Shown here: piece by piece, positions 16,535-25,816 of the stretch
Layout of the letters: each line of letters opens with the position of its first letter
Position numbering within the stretch: the stretch's first letter is position 1
Assembly: GCF_002043095.1 (NCBI RefSeq)
Contig: NZ_MVOC01000053.1
Span: forward strand, 1-37,394
Source: Mycobacterium sp. AT1
GTDB lineage: Bacteria; Actinomycetota; Actinomycetes; Mycobacteriales; Mycobacteriaceae
Length of the DNA stretch: 37,394 bases
Reading direction: 5' to 3'
Translations under genes and position numbers: made by a program
The notes under the pieces: model-generated
Databases searched by the model: none
What the model saw: the letters and a program-made list of their open reading frames with translations, nothing else
Told to the model about the DNA's origin: nothing

Positions 16535-18376
16535 ATGACCAGCATGCAGGCCACCGATGCGGCACGCACGGCGATGACCCGAGGGCTGCTGGCCTCCGGG
16601 ATCAACGTCGAAGGCGTGATGGCCAAGCACAACCCGGCCGTGGCGGCCGAGCAGTTCCGCAAGGCCACCGCGCTGGACCCCGGCATCTGCGACGCGTGGC
16701 TGGCCCGGATCGTCGCCGGCGACGACAGCGTCGAGGTCGTCCGTTCGGCCTGGGAGGCGCGCGAGTCCTACGGCTGGGAAATCCTTCGACTCAATCTGCG
16801 CGGGACGGCATTTCGGCCCATGGTCTCCGACGGGCTGTTCCTTCGCCTGGAGATCACCTCGCGCGACGCGCTGCGGTCGGCGCTGGCCGTGGCGCTGATC
16901 CGCGAGAAGCGTTTCCCAGAGGCCAACACCCTCCTGTCGGAGGCAAGCCCCACCGATCCGTTCGACGCCGACTCCCACGCCTACGCCCGTGGGCTGTTGC
17001 AGTTCGAGGCCAAACGCTGGCCCGACGTGCTGACCGCGTTCCCCGTCGACAAGGTGTGGCGGTTGCCGATCTACGGGGTGGCGGCCGCGGCGATGTCGGC
17101 CACCGCCCTGGCGTCCCTCGGGGTCTTCGAGGACGCATTCCGCCGCGCCCAAGAGGCGGTCAACAGCGACCTGGCGCCTGCGGCGAGCACCGTGGCGCTC
17201 TACACCCAGGCGATGTGCCTGCGCCACCTCGACAAGGCTGATGACGCCAATCAGCTACTGCGGCGCGCTTACTCACGCGACGCTCAGTTCGCCCCGGCGC
17301 GCAAGGCCTTGGACGACCAGACGATTCGCCTCGTCCTCACCAGCCCCGAAGCCATCGAGACACGCACCGACCCGTGGGATCCCGACAGCGCCCCGTCGAA
17401 GGAGGCGGCAGAGGCGGCGAAGCATTCGGTTGAAGCGAACAAGCTGCTGGCCGAGGGCGACGCCGAGCTCAACGCGATGCTCGGGATGGAGGCCGCCAAA
17501 CGCGAAGTCAAGCGGATTCGCTCCACCACCAAGGTCAACCAGCTGCGCGCCAAGGCCGGCCTGCCGGTGCCTGTCAGCTCGCGCCACACGCTGCTCCTGG
17601 GGCCCCCGGGGACCGGTAAGACGACGGTGGCGCGCTCACTGGCCAAGCAGCTCTGCGGACTCGGCGTCTTGCGTCATCCAGGAGTCGTCGAGACCCGACG
17701 TTCCAAGCTCCTCGGTCGGCACATGGGCGATGCGGAGAAGAACACCGAAGCCGAGATCGAGTCCGCGATGGGCGGGTCGCTGTTCATCGACGAGATGCAC
17801 AACCTCTACGAGACCGGCTATTCCGGTGGCGACGCCTACGGCACCGCGATTTTAGAGACCTTGCTGCCGTATCTGGAGAACGACCGCGCCGATCTGGTGG
17901 TCTTTGGCGCGGGTTATCCGAACGCGATGGACCGCATGTTGACGGCCAATCAGGGCCTGCGACGGCGCTTCCCGACGGTGATCCGCTTCGAGTCCTACAC
18001 GCCCACGGAACTGTGGCAGCTCACCGAGCTGATGGCCGCCGAATATCAGGACGTCCTCTCCGCCGACGTGGAGGCGACGCTGCGGCCGGTCTACGAGCGG
18101 TACTACCTGCAAGAGAACAGGTCTCCCGACGGAGACGTCATCCGCGGAACCGATTGGCTGGGTAACGCGGGGTTTGTGCGCAACATCATCGAAAAGGCGC
18201 GCGATCACCGCAACAACCGCGTCGACAACGAGGACCTCGACGCACTTCTCGCCCAGGACGACCTGCTGACCGAGGCCCAGCTCCTGCCCTTCCAGCAGCT
18301 CATCGCCGAAGACGTCGCCGAGGGTGTCGCCGCCGCGGTGTCCGACGCTGAATCCGGACGGTCGCCGGCAGAGTAG
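16535..18376 (+). CDS. eccA: ESX type VII secretion AAA+ ATPase EccA
   Basis: EccA is a cytosolic CbbX-type AAA+ ATPase thought to act with EspG in recycling or unfolding PE-PPE-chaperone complexes. The 613-residue protein has a TPR-like helical N-terminal half (about 1-280) and a C-terminal AAA+ domain with Walker A GPPGTGKTT at about 356, Walker B SLFIDEMHNLY, and an arginine-finger region near NQGLRRRFPTVI. The length is very close to EccA5 (about 610). The ATG at 16535 has GGAAAGGGG upstream. It is the last gene of the ESX block. Confidence 0.95.
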   Translation: MTSMQATDAARTAMTRGLLASGINVEGVMAKHNPAVAAEQFRKATALDPGICDAWLARIVAGDDSVEVVRSAWEARESYGWEILRLNLRGTAFRPMVSDGLFLRLEITSRDALRSALAVALIREKRFPEANTLLSEASPTDPFDADSHAYARGLLQFEAKRWPDVLTAFPVDKVWRLPIYGVAAAAMSATALASLGVFEDAFRRAQEAVNSDLAPAASTVALYTQAMCLRHLDKADDANQLLRRAYSRDAQFAPARKALDDQTIRLVLTSPEAIETRTDPWDPDSAPSKEAAEAAKHSVEANKLLAEGDAELNAMLGMEAAKREVKRIRSTTKVNQLRAKAGLPVPVSSRHTLLLGPPGTGKTTVARSLAKQLCGLGVLRHPGVVETRRSKLLGRHMGDAEKNTEAEIESAMGGSLFIDEMHNLYETGYSGGDAYGTAILETLLPYLENDRADLVVFGAGYPNAMDRMLTANQGLRRRFPTVIRFESYTPTELWQLTELMAAEYQDVLSADVEATLRPVYERYYLQENRSPDGDVIRGTDWLGNAGFVRNIIEKARDHRNNRVDNEDLDALLAQDDLLTEAQLLPFQQLIAEDVAEGVAAAVSDAESGRSPAE

Positions 18377-18429
18377 TCGGCCTGCGTGCGAGGCTGCCCC
18401 ACCTTCTATGCGCTCTAGGATGGCCAATC

Positions 18430-19236
18430 ATGTATGACGACACGGAGATTCGCGGTTGGATGCGAATGGCGGTCGACCTCGGCAAGAACACCGAGACCCA
18501 AGGAGATCCGCGGATACCCCGCGTCGGAGCAGTGGTGGTGAAAGACGGCGAGGTGATCGGCTCCGGATACCGCGGTATGACGAACCCCACGCATCACGCA
18601 GAGTTCGACGTGCTGAGAGCCATTTCGGAGCCTGAACTCCTCAAGGGGGCAGTCGTCTTCTCCACGCTCGAGCCGTGTTCCAGGCGCGGCGCTACGAAGA
18701 CCCCGTGCGCACGCCGCCTGGTGGAGGCGAACGTCGGCGAGGTGCACATCGGAATCTATGATCCGAACCCTGTCATCTACCGCGAAGGTTGGAAGATCCT
18801 GACCGACGCTGGCATCACGGTGCGGGATTTCCCGGCGGATCTTCGGGACGAGATCGCGGTCGACAACGCCACATTCCTCGCTCGGTACAAGAGGGCATCA
18901 GGGGACCGCGGTTCGATCAGGTTTGATCACAGACTCAACGGCGGGAGCTACACCGTCGAAACATCCATAGGCGACTTCGTGATTCACGCTGACCAGGGCT
19001 ACGTTTACGACCACAAGAACAACGTGGCCGTGGTCCCACATGCCACCGAATTCGCGCAGATCGATGACCCGTCAGCTCTTCACTTCGAGAACTATTACAC
19101 CCCGATGCCGACAGGCCGCATCGCTTGCATGCGAAGCCCTAACGGGTACCTGCTCATCAAGAGGACCGAAGGCGAACCACGGGGCGTGAATGCGCTCGAC
19201 TTCGACTACGAAGTCCGCGGCTCGACGACTCTCTGA
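18430..19236 (+). CDS. RibD-like zinc-dependent cytidine/deoxycytidylate deaminase family protein with an unassigned C-terminal domain
   Basis: The 268-residue protein has a clear deaminase domain at about residues 5-150: zinc ligands His56 (HAE motif, with Glu58 as proton shuttle), Cys83 and Cys93 in EPCSRRGATKTPC. The following GEVHIGIYDPNP and GWKILTDAGITV segments resemble the deaminase half of RibD. The RibD reductase half is absent; residues 155-268 look beta-rich and are not recognised. The domain could act on a free pyrimidine nucleotide or on a nucleoside-like compound; the substrate cannot be told. It stands alone between the ESX block and the oppositely oriented T4SS operon and looks less GC-biased than its neighbours, which suggests cargo acquired separately. 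The start has only a weak AGGA. Confidence 0.8.
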   Translation: MYDDTEIRGWMRMAVDLGKNTETQGDPRIPRVGAVVVKDGEVIGSGYRGMTNPTHHAEFDVLRAISEPELLKGAVVFSTLEPCSRRGATKTPCARRLVEANVGEVHIGIYDPNPVIYREGWKILTDAGITVRDFPADLRDEIAVDNATFLARYKRASGDRGSIRFDHRLNGGSYTVETSIGDFVIHADQGYVYDHKNNVAVVPHATEFAQIDDPSALHFENYYTPMPTGRIACMRSPNGYLLIKRTEGEPRGVNALDFDYEVRGSTTL

Positions 19237-19301
19237 GTCTGGGGGACCCGTCGCCGGCCCCGCGCTTCATCCCGGGGAAACGCCGCGCGCCGTAGCAGTT
19301 G

Positions 19302-19574
19302 CTAACGGCCAGGCACTGATTCGTCGCCTTCAACGATGGCGTGCGCCTGGGCGAAGTAGAGCTCCGCGTATTCGCGCTCGCGCGGTGAACAACCCGGCGA
19401 GGTCAACACGCTGGATGCGTGGTCACGAGCCGAGCGCGCATATTGCGTGCGGCGGTGGTCGTCCTGGGCCGCAGCCGCCTGGTGCAGGTCCGCCCGCGCG
19501 GCGGCCAGCGATAGGTTCGTCGACATCGCCGCGCCGTGCACCACGGTGGCCGCGACTGGTGCTGGTGCGGTCAT
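19302..19574 (-). CDS. Small helical protein at the end of the T4SS operon, function unknown
   Basis: The 90-residue product is soluble, Ala-rich and mostly helical, with a central Asp/His/Arg-rich stretch (AAAAQDDHRRTQYARSARDH) and no membrane segment or signal peptide. Its ATG overlaps the stop of the VirB6-like gene by four bases (ATGA at 19571-19574), so it is co-translated as the last gene of the - strand conjugation operon. No family is recognised; a small accessory or chaperone-like factor for the T4SS is one possibility. Confidence 0.75.
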   Translation of the reverse strand: MTAPAPVAATVVHGAAMSTNLSLAAARADLHQAAAAQDDHRRTQYARSARDHASSVLTSPGCSPREREYAELYFAQAHAIVEGDESVPGR

Positions 19575-21616
19575 CGAGGGTTCCTTCCGGGTACGGGATC
19601 GGGGCCGTCCTGGGTGTGGACGGGCGGGCGCGCCGGGCGTCCTTGGGGCCCGCGCGAACCTGGACTGGTTGGCGCGGGGAGCTGCGGACGCGCCCCGGCA
19701 CTTCCGGACTGACGCGGCAGTGGCCGCGTCGGCGTGGGCGGCGCACCGGTGGTAGTGCGGGCGTCGCGCCGGGGGTGCGCGTCGCTGGTGGGCTGGTTGC
19801 CGGACATACCGCTCGTAGCGTGGCCCCGCGCTTTGGAGCCGACGCTGGCCATTGCCGCGGCGGGGAGCACGACCTCGGGTGCGAGGACCGCGGCACCGGC
19901 CTCGGCGGCACCGGCCGTTGCACCACCGAAGGCTCCGCCGGCCGTCGCGGCGCGTCCGGCCGATGCGCCGCTCGACGCGGCGGCGGGGGGTGGGGCGAGC
20001 TTCGTCGTGGCAAGGCCGGGTTGGCCGGCTGCAGGGCGTCCGGTGACCGGGGCGTGGGTGTATGCGTCACTACCGGTGTTGCTCTCCGAATCTGATGTGC
20101 GCGAGAACCGTTCGCGGGTCTTGTCGGCGAGGTCGCGCCCCTGGGCCGCCTTGGCTTGGCCGCGCTGGTACCCGGTCCTCCCCAGATGAACGGCCCGTTG
20201 GACGGAATGGGTGAGGTCCTGGCGGGTGTGGTCGTGCAGTATCTCGCGTTTGAGGTACCAGAAGACACCGGTGGCCACCGCTGACCACAGGGCCACGAGG
20301 ACCAGCATGGCGACCGGGCTCGTCATACCCACTTGGGACGCAAGTCCGCCCGGCGCAACGGTTTTGAGGATGAGCATCGCTGCGATGCAGGTGTAGAGCA
20401 CGTAGACGAACACCAGGAAGGCGTGACGGAAGAACTGTTCGAGCCGGCGACGTGCCCGCCGTCGCGGGGCCCCGTGGATCATCGCCGGTCCCACGGCGAA
20501 GATGGCCATGACGGCGTTGAGCAGCGCCGCCCCACAGACCATGATGTAGCTGTAGGTGATGTAGAGCACGAAGACGGCGAAGACCAGGCCCAGCAGACAG
20601 AACCCGATGCCGAGGGCGAACACGCTGCCGTCGATGGTCTGGGCGTAGTGCAGGGCTTGGGGGGCACCGCAGGATTGCATGGCGTGTGCCGGGGCGTCCC
20701 GCACGCCGCTCATGATGGCCGCCGACCAGTCGTGGCCGCAGCTGCCGATGGAGTCGACGGTGGTCCCGAAGTTCCAGAGCTGCAGGGGCGCTCGTAGGAG
20801 AGCGTCGGCCAGCACGCCGGTGAGGTGGCTGAGCTGCCCGGTGGCGCCGCCGGTGGCGATGGGGCCGTTGTTGGTGGCTGCTTGGGCGACGCTGAAGCCA
20901 AGTGTCCTGGCTTGGTTGAGCAGGCCGTCGTTGCCGGTCAGTTCACCGAGAGGGTCGCGGGTGAGCCAGAGGCCGATCATGCCGATCGCGAATGCGCTGA
21001 GGATGATCGAGGTTCCGTGGCCGCGCCGACCGTGCCAGAGGATGTGGAAGCCGCCGACGCCGATTCCCAGGGCGAGGCAAATCGGGAAGACGTGCAGGTC
21101 GACGAGCAGTTGCCGAAGCGCTTCGAGGATGGGCTTGAACCAGGTGGCCAGCCAGTACAGCCATGTACTCGACATGGCGAATTTGAGGAGCCACAGGACG
21201 CCGGCGAGCAGGAAGATGTAGACCGAGGCTTGGGCTTGGACCCAACTGGCGACGGTCTCGTGGGTGAGGCCGGTGGTGATGGCGTGTGCGCCCCAGCGCA
21301 TCCAGGAGCCGGGGTCGACCACGCTGACGTCGGGTCCGCCTTCGGTGAGGGCTTCCATGGTGTCGACGGTGGACAGGAAGTACGCGCCGACCGGCACGCC
21401 GTAGCTGTCGGTGATGCCGGTCCAGTTCAGCGCGGCCCCCATGGTGGCGGCCGTGGCACGCGGCGCGGCGGCCAGCGCCCAGAGTGCCAGCGTGTGGGTC
21501 ACGGCCCAGATCAGCAGGATACGGCGCAGGCGTGGGTGGATGGCCAATTCGTAGCCGCACCGCTCGGCCACGACGTGGCGCAGGGGAGCGCGAAGGGGCA
21601 GGGCTGCAACGGTCAT
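19571..21616 (-). CDS. VirB6/TrbL-like polytopic conjugation membrane protein
   Basis: The ATG at 21616 overlaps the VirB4 stop and gives 681 residues; longer in-frame extensions upstream lie inside virB4. The first two-thirds holds about seven to eight transmembrane helices, including ILLIWAVTHTLALWAL, FLLAGVLWLLKFA, LALGIGVGGFHILW, GIGFCLLGLVFAVFVLYITY and VAMLVLVALWSAVATGVFWY. This is the topology of VirB6/TrbL, the inner-membrane channel subunit of T4SS. The C-terminal third is soluble, Ala/Gly/Pro/Arg-rich and probably disordered. Actinobacterial TrbL-type proteins commonly carry such tails. It sits between virB4 and the terminal 90-residue gene. Confidence 0.85.
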   Translation of the reverse strand: MTVAALPLRAPLRHVVAERCGYELAIHPRLRRILLIWAVTHTLALWALAAAPRATAATMGAALNWTGITDSYGVPVGAYFLSTVDTMEALTEGGPDVSVVDPGSWMRWGAHAITTGLTHETVASWVQAQASVYIFLLAGVLWLLKFAMSSTWLYWLATWFKPILEALRQLLVDLHVFPICLALGIGVGGFHILWHGRRGHGTSIILSAFAIGMIGLWLTRDPLGELTGNDGLLNQARTLGFSVAQAATNNGPIATGGATGQLSHLTGVLADALLRAPLQLWNFGTTVDSIGSCGHDWSAAIMSGVRDAPAHAMQSCGAPQALHYAQTIDGSVFALGIGFCLLGLVFAVFVLYITYSYIMVCGAALLNAVMAIFAVGPAMIHGAPRRRARRRLEQFFRHAFLVFVYVLYTCIAAMLILKTVAPGGLASQVGMTSPVAMLVLVALWSAVATGVFWYLKREILHDHTRQDLTHSVQRAVHLGRTGYQRGQAKAAQGRDLADKTRERFSRTSDSESNTGSDAYTHAPVTGRPAAGQPGLATTKLAPPPAAASSGASAGRAATAGGAFGGATAGAAEAGAAVLAPEVVLPAAAMASVGSKARGHATSGMSGNQPTSDAHPRRDARTTTGAPPTPTRPLPRQSGSAGARPQLPAPTSPGSRGPQGRPARPPVHTQDGPDPVPGRNPR

Positions 21617-24504
21617 CACGCCGCTCCTTGTCCTGGTGTGGTGTCGTAGGCCCGGTGCAGGGCTTCGTCGGGTTCGCGGGCGACGCGGATCGACCCGAGA
21701 CGGCCGAATTCGTCGACGAAGAACGCCCGCCCCTCCAGGTCGCCACGGCCCTGGGAGAGGGTCCCTTCCTCGGTGAGGTCTTCGTCGAAGGCGGTGGGGT
21801 CCCGCATCTGGCTGGGGGCGGCCTTGGCCAGGAAGAAGTCTTGGAACTCGGGGTATTCCTGCAGGGGCAGGCCCACACTTGCGGCGACGGCTCGGGCGAT
21901 GCCCTCTTTCTCGAAGGGCACGATGACCTGTTGGGTGACGAATTCGTCGCCCATCAGCGCGAGGTCCTTCACCGGGTTCTGGGTGATGATGATCATCCCG
22001 GTGTAGTGCTTGCGGGCACGGCGGCTGATGAGGTGCGCGTCGCGGGCTCCGGTACGCGAATTCAGCAGGGGGCCAGCCTCTTCCAGGACGAGGAGACCGA
22101 AGCGGTCGGTGTTGTTGAAGAAGCTCACCCGCGCCAGCCGCACCAACATGCCGTAAATGGCGATGGAGGCGCGCTGGCGGTCGCTTAGGGCCGCGTAGAG
22201 GTGGGGACTGGACATCTCTTCGGCGTCGGGAAGATCGAGACTGCCGGTCTGCCAGATGGTGACGTCCAGCGCAGTGAGGTCGGGGACCGGGAGTGAGTCG
22301 TCGAAGATGGCCTTGGTGAATTCGTAGGTGGCCCACGACTCCAGCGCCAGCAGCACCGGACGCAGGTCCTCGGCCAGCTGCGCGACCGGCGCGGGTCGGG
22401 TGTCGGCTTCACCCACGGGAGCTTGGATCCCGCGGATGTAGCTCATCAGGGCGGCGGTGCTGGTGATCTTCAGAGTTCGGCGCGCGGGAGGGGTCAGCAG
22501 GGTGCGCAGTCGGCCGACGGCGACGCTGCGCACGTCCAGGCCCAGCATGGGGATCATGTAGTCGAGCCAGTAGGAGCCGGCGACCCGGTCGGGGAAGATC
22601 CGCAATGCGTCGCACCCGAAGTCTCCACCGGCCATGTCGATCACGGCCTTGTTGGGCACGTCGGCCAACGCGGTTGCCCACTCGCCGTACTCGTCGGGTT
22701 CGACGATGAACGCTTGGGCGCCGCGCTGGAGCTCGGCTTTCACGACCCGTTTGGCGGTGTAGGACTTGCCGTAGCCGGGGGCGCCAGCGCAGACCAGGCA
22801 GGGGTTGTGGTTGCGGCGGGCGGCGGCGGGCAGGTCCAACAGCACGGCGCTGTTGTTGGCGTTGCTCTTGTTGAAGCCGAGCAGCATGCCGGTCGCGTTG
22901 CCCAGCTGGGCCGAGATCAGAGGCACGAACCGTGACCACTTGGTGGCAGTGGTGGCGTGGTCGAACTGGTCGGCTCCGCTCTTGTGCTGGGGCACACCGG
23001 GGTTGAACACCGACCACAGCCGGGTGTGGGCTCCACGGTAGTGACGCACGACGATCTGGCCGGACTGGGTCATCTCTTCACGCAGACGCTTGATGCTGTG
23101 GTCGAGGGTGGGCGCGTCGGCCGCGCCGACGTGGACGAAGAACGAGGCCGTCATGGGTTGCTCGTCGATGTTGGCCGACAGCAGTCGGTTGTATTCGGCG
23201 ATCTTGCGTTCGGTGGATTGCAGCTCGGTGTAGCCGTTGCGGACGTCGCCGCGGTGGTCGTACTGGTCGTCGATGTTGCCGCGCGCGCGGTCGTTGCGCC
23301 GGAACTCCATCTCCCGCGGTCGGGCGGTCAGGTTGATGGCGAAGTCGAACACCGCGCCGGTGTCGAGATCGTCGAGCGCGGAGAGGAATTCCGATCCCGG
23401 GAACACGATGCCGCCCTCGGGGGCGTCCACCACGGGCAGGATCGCCTGATAGCTGTCGGGGCTTACGGGTCCGTCGCCGGCGGACGACACCCGGACGTAC
23501 TTCTTCCAGGACGGCAGCGCGTTGAAGATGCCGGGCCGTTGCGGGCGGTGCTGCTGGTCTCCTTCGTCGAATGCCGCGATTGGCAGCTGATCGGCGCGGA
23601 TGCTGGCCGTGCCGACGGGGCTGCGCCGCGGCAGCGGATCGGTATAGGTTCCCAGCCAGGCGTTGTGGCGCCAGAACCACGCCGACATGGTCGGCGTGAC
23701 CGGCACCGGTGAGAATTCCGGTGGCAACGAGTTGGCGATGTCGTAGGCCAGCTCGGTGTAGGCGCGTAGCGAGGAGTCGGAGTCCTTGTCGCGTCCGGCA
23801 ATCCAGTCCTTGAGCTTGGTGGCCTGCCCGACGACGTTGTGTCCGGCGCGGCCCGCGTCGACCGGCACCATCAACCAGAACAGCCGTGTCTTGGGGTCTT
23901 CGGCGGCGAGCTGGTCGGCGACCTGGGCGCAGCTGGCCACCCAGTCGGTGCGCTCGCGGTAGCCGTGCACCATGGCCCGCAACAGTTGGCGGTGGTCTTG
24001 GGCGACGCCGAGGCCGAAGAGCCAACTGTCGGCGGGGAGTTCGCGTCCCAGCAGCATGTGCAGGTCGGCCACGGCGGTCTTTCCGCGAGTCGACTTCAAG
24101 TGGTAGGGCAACCCGGCCAGCAGGAACCCCGCGTAGACCGATCCACCGACACCGAACCACAGATTGTCGACCAGTTCGGGCCGCGCCAGGATTGCGGTGT
24201 CGGTGCTGGTGCAGACGGCTGGTCGGGCCGCTGCTCTGAGTGCCCGCAGGCGAAACGCCATGCTCGGACGCGTACGGGGGACCATCGCGCCGAGGCCCGT
24301 CAGTGCCGCCGTGAGGGCCACCCCGACGATCAGGATGCCCAGCGCATGGCCCGAGGACAGGTTGAGCACGGTGAGCAGCACGGTGACGACCGTGCCCACG
24401 ACCGCGGGGACGGCCACCCAGACGCGCAGCGGCTTGTCGAACAGGACGTTGGTGTAGACGGGGGTGTCGTGCACCCCGGTGAACAGTTGCGCGGTGTCTC
24501 CCAT
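21616..24504 (-). CDS. VirB4-family T4SS ATPase with N-terminal membrane segment
   Basis: VirB4 is the energising ATPase of conjugative T4SS. The 962-residue protein starts at ATG 24504, two bases after the previous stop, and has two transmembrane helices at about 28-48 and 52-72, a long middle region typical of VirB4, and a C-terminal RecA-like domain. Walker A is GAPGYGKS at about 574-581; a Walker B-like strand is FGLLVLEEAGPLL. Helices at the N-terminus of a VirB4 suggest a fused VirB3-like or SCO6880-like segment, which is common in Gram-positive systems; that reading is an inference. The stop overlaps the VirB6-like gene (ATGA). Confidence 0.93.
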   Translation of the reverse strand: MGDTAQLFTGVHDTPVYTNVLFDKPLRVWVAVPAVVGTVVTVLLTVLNLSSGHALGILIVGVALTAALTGLGAMVPRTRPSMAFRLRALRAAARPAVCTSTDTAILARPELVDNLWFGVGGSVYAGFLLAGLPYHLKSTRGKTAVADLHMLLGRELPADSWLFGLGVAQDHRQLLRAMVHGYRERTDWVASCAQVADQLAAEDPKTRLFWLMVPVDAGRAGHNVVGQATKLKDWIAGRDKDSDSSLRAYTELAYDIANSLPPEFSPVPVTPTMSAWFWRHNAWLGTYTDPLPRRSPVGTASIRADQLPIAAFDEGDQQHRPQRPGIFNALPSWKKYVRVSSAGDGPVSPDSYQAILPVVDAPEGGIVFPGSEFLSALDDLDTGAVFDFAINLTARPREMEFRRNDRARGNIDDQYDHRGDVRNGYTELQSTERKIAEYNRLLSANIDEQPMTASFFVHVGAADAPTLDHSIKRLREEMTQSGQIVVRHYRGAHTRLWSVFNPGVPQHKSGADQFDHATTATKWSRFVPLISAQLGNATGMLLGFNKSNANNSAVLLDLPAAARRNHNPCLVCAGAPGYGKSYTAKRVVKAELQRGAQAFIVEPDEYGEWATALADVPNKAVIDMAGGDFGCDALRIFPDRVAGSYWLDYMIPMLGLDVRSVAVGRLRTLLTPPARRTLKITSTAALMSYIRGIQAPVGEADTRPAPVAQLAEDLRPVLLALESWATYEFTKAIFDDSLPVPDLTALDVTIWQTGSLDLPDAEEMSSPHLYAALSDRQRASIAIYGMLVRLARVSFFNNTDRFGLLVLEEAGPLLNSRTGARDAHLISRRARKHYTGMIIITQNPVKDLALMGDEFVTQQVIVPFEKEGIARAVAASVGLPLQEYPEFQDFFLAKAAPSQMRDPTAFDEDLTEEGTLSQGRGDLEGRAFFVDEFGRLGSIRVAREPDEALHRAYDTTPGQGAA

Positions 24505-24506
24505 GA

Positions 24507-24791
24507 TCAGCCGAACTGCCCGGAGGTGACGCCGGTGCGGGTGTCGACGGTCTGCTTGGCCGAGACGTAGATGGCGTAGGCGCTGCCGATGACGACGGCG
24601 CAGATGATGCCGGCGGCCACCCACCCGATCGCCGATCCGATGCGGCCACCGCCGAAGGCGGCCAACCCTCGGGCACCGCCGGCGAGCAGGAACAGAATCG
24701 CCAGGATGACGACCATGAACGTGTACAGGCCTTGGGTGCCTTGGACGAGGTCGGCGACGGCCAGGATGCGGGTGTCGGGGAGCTGAGTCAT
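24507..24791 (-). CDS. Small two-helix membrane protein, VirB2/TrbC-pilin-like
   Basis: The 94-residue protein has two hydrophobic helices (about residues 22-42, LYTFMVVILAILFLLAGGAR, and 53-76, IGWVAAGIICAVVIGSAYAI) joined by a short Gly/Arg loop. This is the topology of VirB2/TrbC pilins and of the small membrane subunit found beside virB4 in actinobacterial T4SS. There is no typical cleavable signal sequence. It lies directly between tcpC-like and virB4 genes with almost no spacer. The pilin assignment rests on size, topology and position. Confidence 0.8.
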   Translation of the reverse strand: MTQLPDTRILAVADLVQGTQGLYTFMVVILAILFLLAGGARGLAAFGGGRIGSAIGWVAAGIICAVVIGSAYAIYVSAKQTVDTRTGVTSGQFG

Positions 24792-24815
24792 GTCGTTTCC
24801 TTTTTCTGTGGTGGG

Positions 24816-25799
24816 TTATCGGGCGGGTTGTCCGGGGCTGGCTGCCACGGGAACGAGTTGTGCGGTGCCGTTGAGCAGCGGGCCGGGGTCGATGCGGGTG
24901 ACGCTCCAACTGCCCGACCGCAAGGTCAGGGTCAGCGGGTACTGCTCGGTCTGCGGGGCGTAGCGGTTGGTGAGCTCGGAGACGGTCGCCAGCACCTGCA
25001 CGGTGGTGCCGTCTGGGGGGGCCTGTTGGCCGGGGTCGACCATGCGAGTGGCGGCCAGGGTGGTCATCAGGACCCGTTGGCAGGTGCTGGCGGCGGTGAT
25101 GCCGGAGTCGGCGGCGACGTAGCGCTCCAGGCCCCCCACGGGGGTCAGGTAGCTGTTCAGGAAGCCGGTCACGGTGTCGGAGAGCGGGTTTCCGGTGGGG
25201 CGGTTGCGGCCCTTGTCGTCGGACGCTCCGACGGGTAGGGAGGCCGAGTAGCCCAGGGGCAAGGTCGCGCCGGCCCCGCCTTCGTTGACCGTGGCCAGCA
25301 GTCCGGACGCCCGCAACCCGTACTTGCTGAACAAGACGTTGACTTGGCGCAGCGTGGTTTCGGGGGTGGCGCTGTCGTAGGCGCGTTGGTTGACGCGCAC
25401 GACGACCTGCCACTGTTCGACGTCGCTGTAGGTCGCGGTGCGCACGATCTTGGCGATGACGGTGGAGTCGACCACGACCGGTGGAGTCGTGGGCAGCGAG
25501 CGCAGCTCCTCTGGCGCCCAGCAGGAGTTGAGCGCTGAGCGCTGCGCTTCGGTGACGGTCAGCAGCAGGCGCACGCAGTTGGTGGCGTACCCGCCGACGT
25601 AGTCGGTGCGGTTCACCGCGGCCCGGGCGGGACCGTCGACGTCGAGGGGTTCGTCGGTGATCCATCCCCAGATGGTGCTCAGCGCGACGATGGTGCAAGC
25701 GCCGAAGGCGATGGCCGCCAGCGTCTTTCGGATCGTGGAGCCGCCGGTATCGAGGCGCCGACGCCAGGTGTTGGTCAACATGCTTGGTGGCGTGGACAT
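24816..25799 (-). CDS. TcpC/VirB8-like conjugation protein
   Basis: The protein has a short cytosolic N-terminus, one transmembrane helix (TLAAIAFGACTIVALSTIWG, at about residues 26-46) and a periplasmic region. The length and the paired alternating strand/helix pattern suggest two NTF2-like domains as in TcpC of pCW3, a VirB8 analogue that scaffolds the T4SS. ATG 25799 (327 residues) is chosen because AGAAAGG lies 11 bases upstream. A GTG at 25820 (334 residues) overlaps the previous stop in the GTGA style used elsewhere here but has no Shine-Dalgarno. Assignment is by architecture and operon position. Confidence 0.8.
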   Translation of the reverse strand: MSTPPSMLTNTWRRRLDTGGSTIRKTLAAIAFGACTIVALSTIWGWITDEPLDVDGPARAAVNRTDYVGGYATNCVRLLLTVTEAQRSALNSCWAPEELRSLPTTPPVVVDSTVIAKIVRTATYSDVEQWQVVVRVNQRAYDSATPETTLRQVNVLFSKYGLRASGLLATVNEGGAGATLPLGYSASLPVGASDDKGRNRPTGNPLSDTVTGFLNSYLTPVGGLERYVAADSGITAASTCQRVLMTTLAATRMVDPGQQAPPDGTTVQVLATVSELTNRYAPQTEQYPLTLTLRSGSWSVTRIDPGPLLNGTAQLVPVAASPGQPAR

Positions 25800-25816
25800 G
25801 ATGGTTGGGGCCTTTC

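Noticed and set aside
14708..17227. 839-codon - strand frame opposite mycP, eccE and eccA
   Set aside because: It crosses three well-supported + strand genes, has no ribosome-binding site and gives low-complexity His/Arg/Gly translation.
19237..19301. Possible intrinsic terminator between the convergent deaminase and T4SS operon ends
   Set aside because: Only a five-pair CCCCG/CGGGG stem with a loose loop and no T-run; not convincing.
19190..20095. 301-codon + strand frame running from the deaminase into the VirB6-like gene
   Set aside because: Shadow of the - strand gene with Arg/Gly/Pro-rich translation, overlapping two real genes.
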